Source: Glandiceps talaboti (Eukaryota; Hemichordata; Enteropneusta; Spengelidae). Taken from it: DNA of 64,000 bases. The notes beneath the pieces are model-generated. The model saw only the letters and a program-made list of their open reading frames with translations. It was not told where the DNA came from and ran no database searches. Positions 63,513 to 64,000 of the stretch are shown here, in pieces. Every line of letters starts with the position of its first letter. Position 1 is the first letter of the stretch. The DNA lies in contig NC_135561.1 of the NCBI RefSeq assembly GCF_964340395.1, forward strand, positions 740,001 through 804,000, written 5' to 3'. Made by a program: the position numbers and the translations under genes.

Positions 63513-64000
63513 TAACCTGATGAAGTGTGAGTTATAACAAACTCATACGCAGAGAAAACGAAGAGAGTGAAATTGTGGAAGTTAATTGTTAAAACCAACG
63601 CAGTGGCTTTGTTACATACTACGCCAGACAAATTTGTGTTATGTACCCGTGTCTTTCAGTAAATATATGGAAAATGAGACGCTGCTCAACCGTAATTATG
63701 CAATATCTCTACATAATGTAATACACAGAAGAGAATTGCTCGAATCTTATGAAAAATAAAACTATTCGATTTTCGATTTGTGTACGAGAATGTTCTGTTA
63801 AAGTTTACATTATGTTAATTAAATCGAGACTCAGGTGGTCTGCGCCATGCTTTGTTTACCTAACCCTACCTTGTTTACTCGTAATTGACAGGGAGGTGTA
63901 CTTACTATGTATATACAAGTCTCGTCTCATCAATTTTCTTATAAACATATGTAACTCTGTTTAAATAAATGAGTGGTTGACTGGCTACTTCTTATGACCC

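Larger units (their letters stand above)
60356..64000. other. no gene recognised
   Basis: Microsatellites (CTGT, CA, CATA) and a degenerate ~50-bp repeat; no coding sequence supported. Confidence 0.5.

Noticed and set aside
63516-63560. CTGATGA with GTGAGTT/AACTCA hairpin after (CATA)n
   Set aside because: The hairpin is good but unpaired bases separate it from GAAAA and stem I is absent; left as a possible decayed element end.

Overview
The window is animal (metazoan) genomic DNA. It is AT-rich, has long introns with GT-AG splice sites, and is crowded with microsatellites, minisatellites, one 2.5-kb satellite and remnants of transposable elements. No prokaryotic gene structure, rRNA or CRISPR is visible. 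Gene content (tandem CLCA genes, a peptide-receptor-type GPCR) and Penelope-like retroelement debris suggest an invertebrate; I cannot name the phylum or species from the sequence alone. All recognisable host genes are on the minus strand.

Genes, in transcription order from high to low coordinates: (1) a rhodopsin-class GPCR, coding exons at 45322-45702, 41465-41881 and 40847-41062 (at least 338 residues), most like neuropeptide receptors. (2) CLCA copy B, 11 coding exons from 30248 to 21271, fully open, 966 residues. (3) CLCA copy A, 11 coding exons from 18624 to 4826, with the same exon phases and almost the same exon lengths, but with a frame disruption in the last exon. If real, the disruption ends the protein near residue 829, before the membrane anchor. 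The two CLCA genes are a tandem duplicate pair, with near-identical patches (exon 8 and the 3' part of exon 6) inside otherwise diverged sequence.

Layout: 1-4.8 kb has no recognised gene, only short tandem repeats. 4.8-18.6 kb is CLCA-A; its introns hold (GA)n, (AATG)n, (TA)n and (CAGA)n tracts, an 11-unit minisatellite abutting a splice acceptor, a Penelope-like element 3' end with hammerhead-ribozyme-like motifs, and a 222-bp foldback element with a 9-bp target duplication. 18.6-21.3 kb is intergenic. 21.3-30.2 kb is CLCA-B, with a LINE fragment and MITE-like copies in its introns. 30.4-31.8 kb holds three tandem copies of a ~420-bp unit. 32.6-35.06 kb is a 27-bp satellite. 35.6-40.8 kb has no recognised gene. 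40.8-45.7 kb is the GPCR. 45.7-64 kb has no gene I can recognise, but holds a well-formed hammerhead motif at 48.23 kb, foldback elements at 48.8 and 52.6 kb, and microsatellites.

The CLCA proteins belong to the calcium-activated chloride channel regulator family: secreted or membrane-tethered proteins with an N-terminal HExxH metalloprotease-type domain, a VWA domain with a MIDAS metal site, and beta-sandwich/FnIII domains. There is no operon-like logic linking them to the GPCR. The most noteworthy items are the minisatellite that would offer tandem, frame-preserving 3' splice sites in CLCA-A, the hammerhead motifs next to (TA)n tracts, and the foldback elements with clear target-site duplications.
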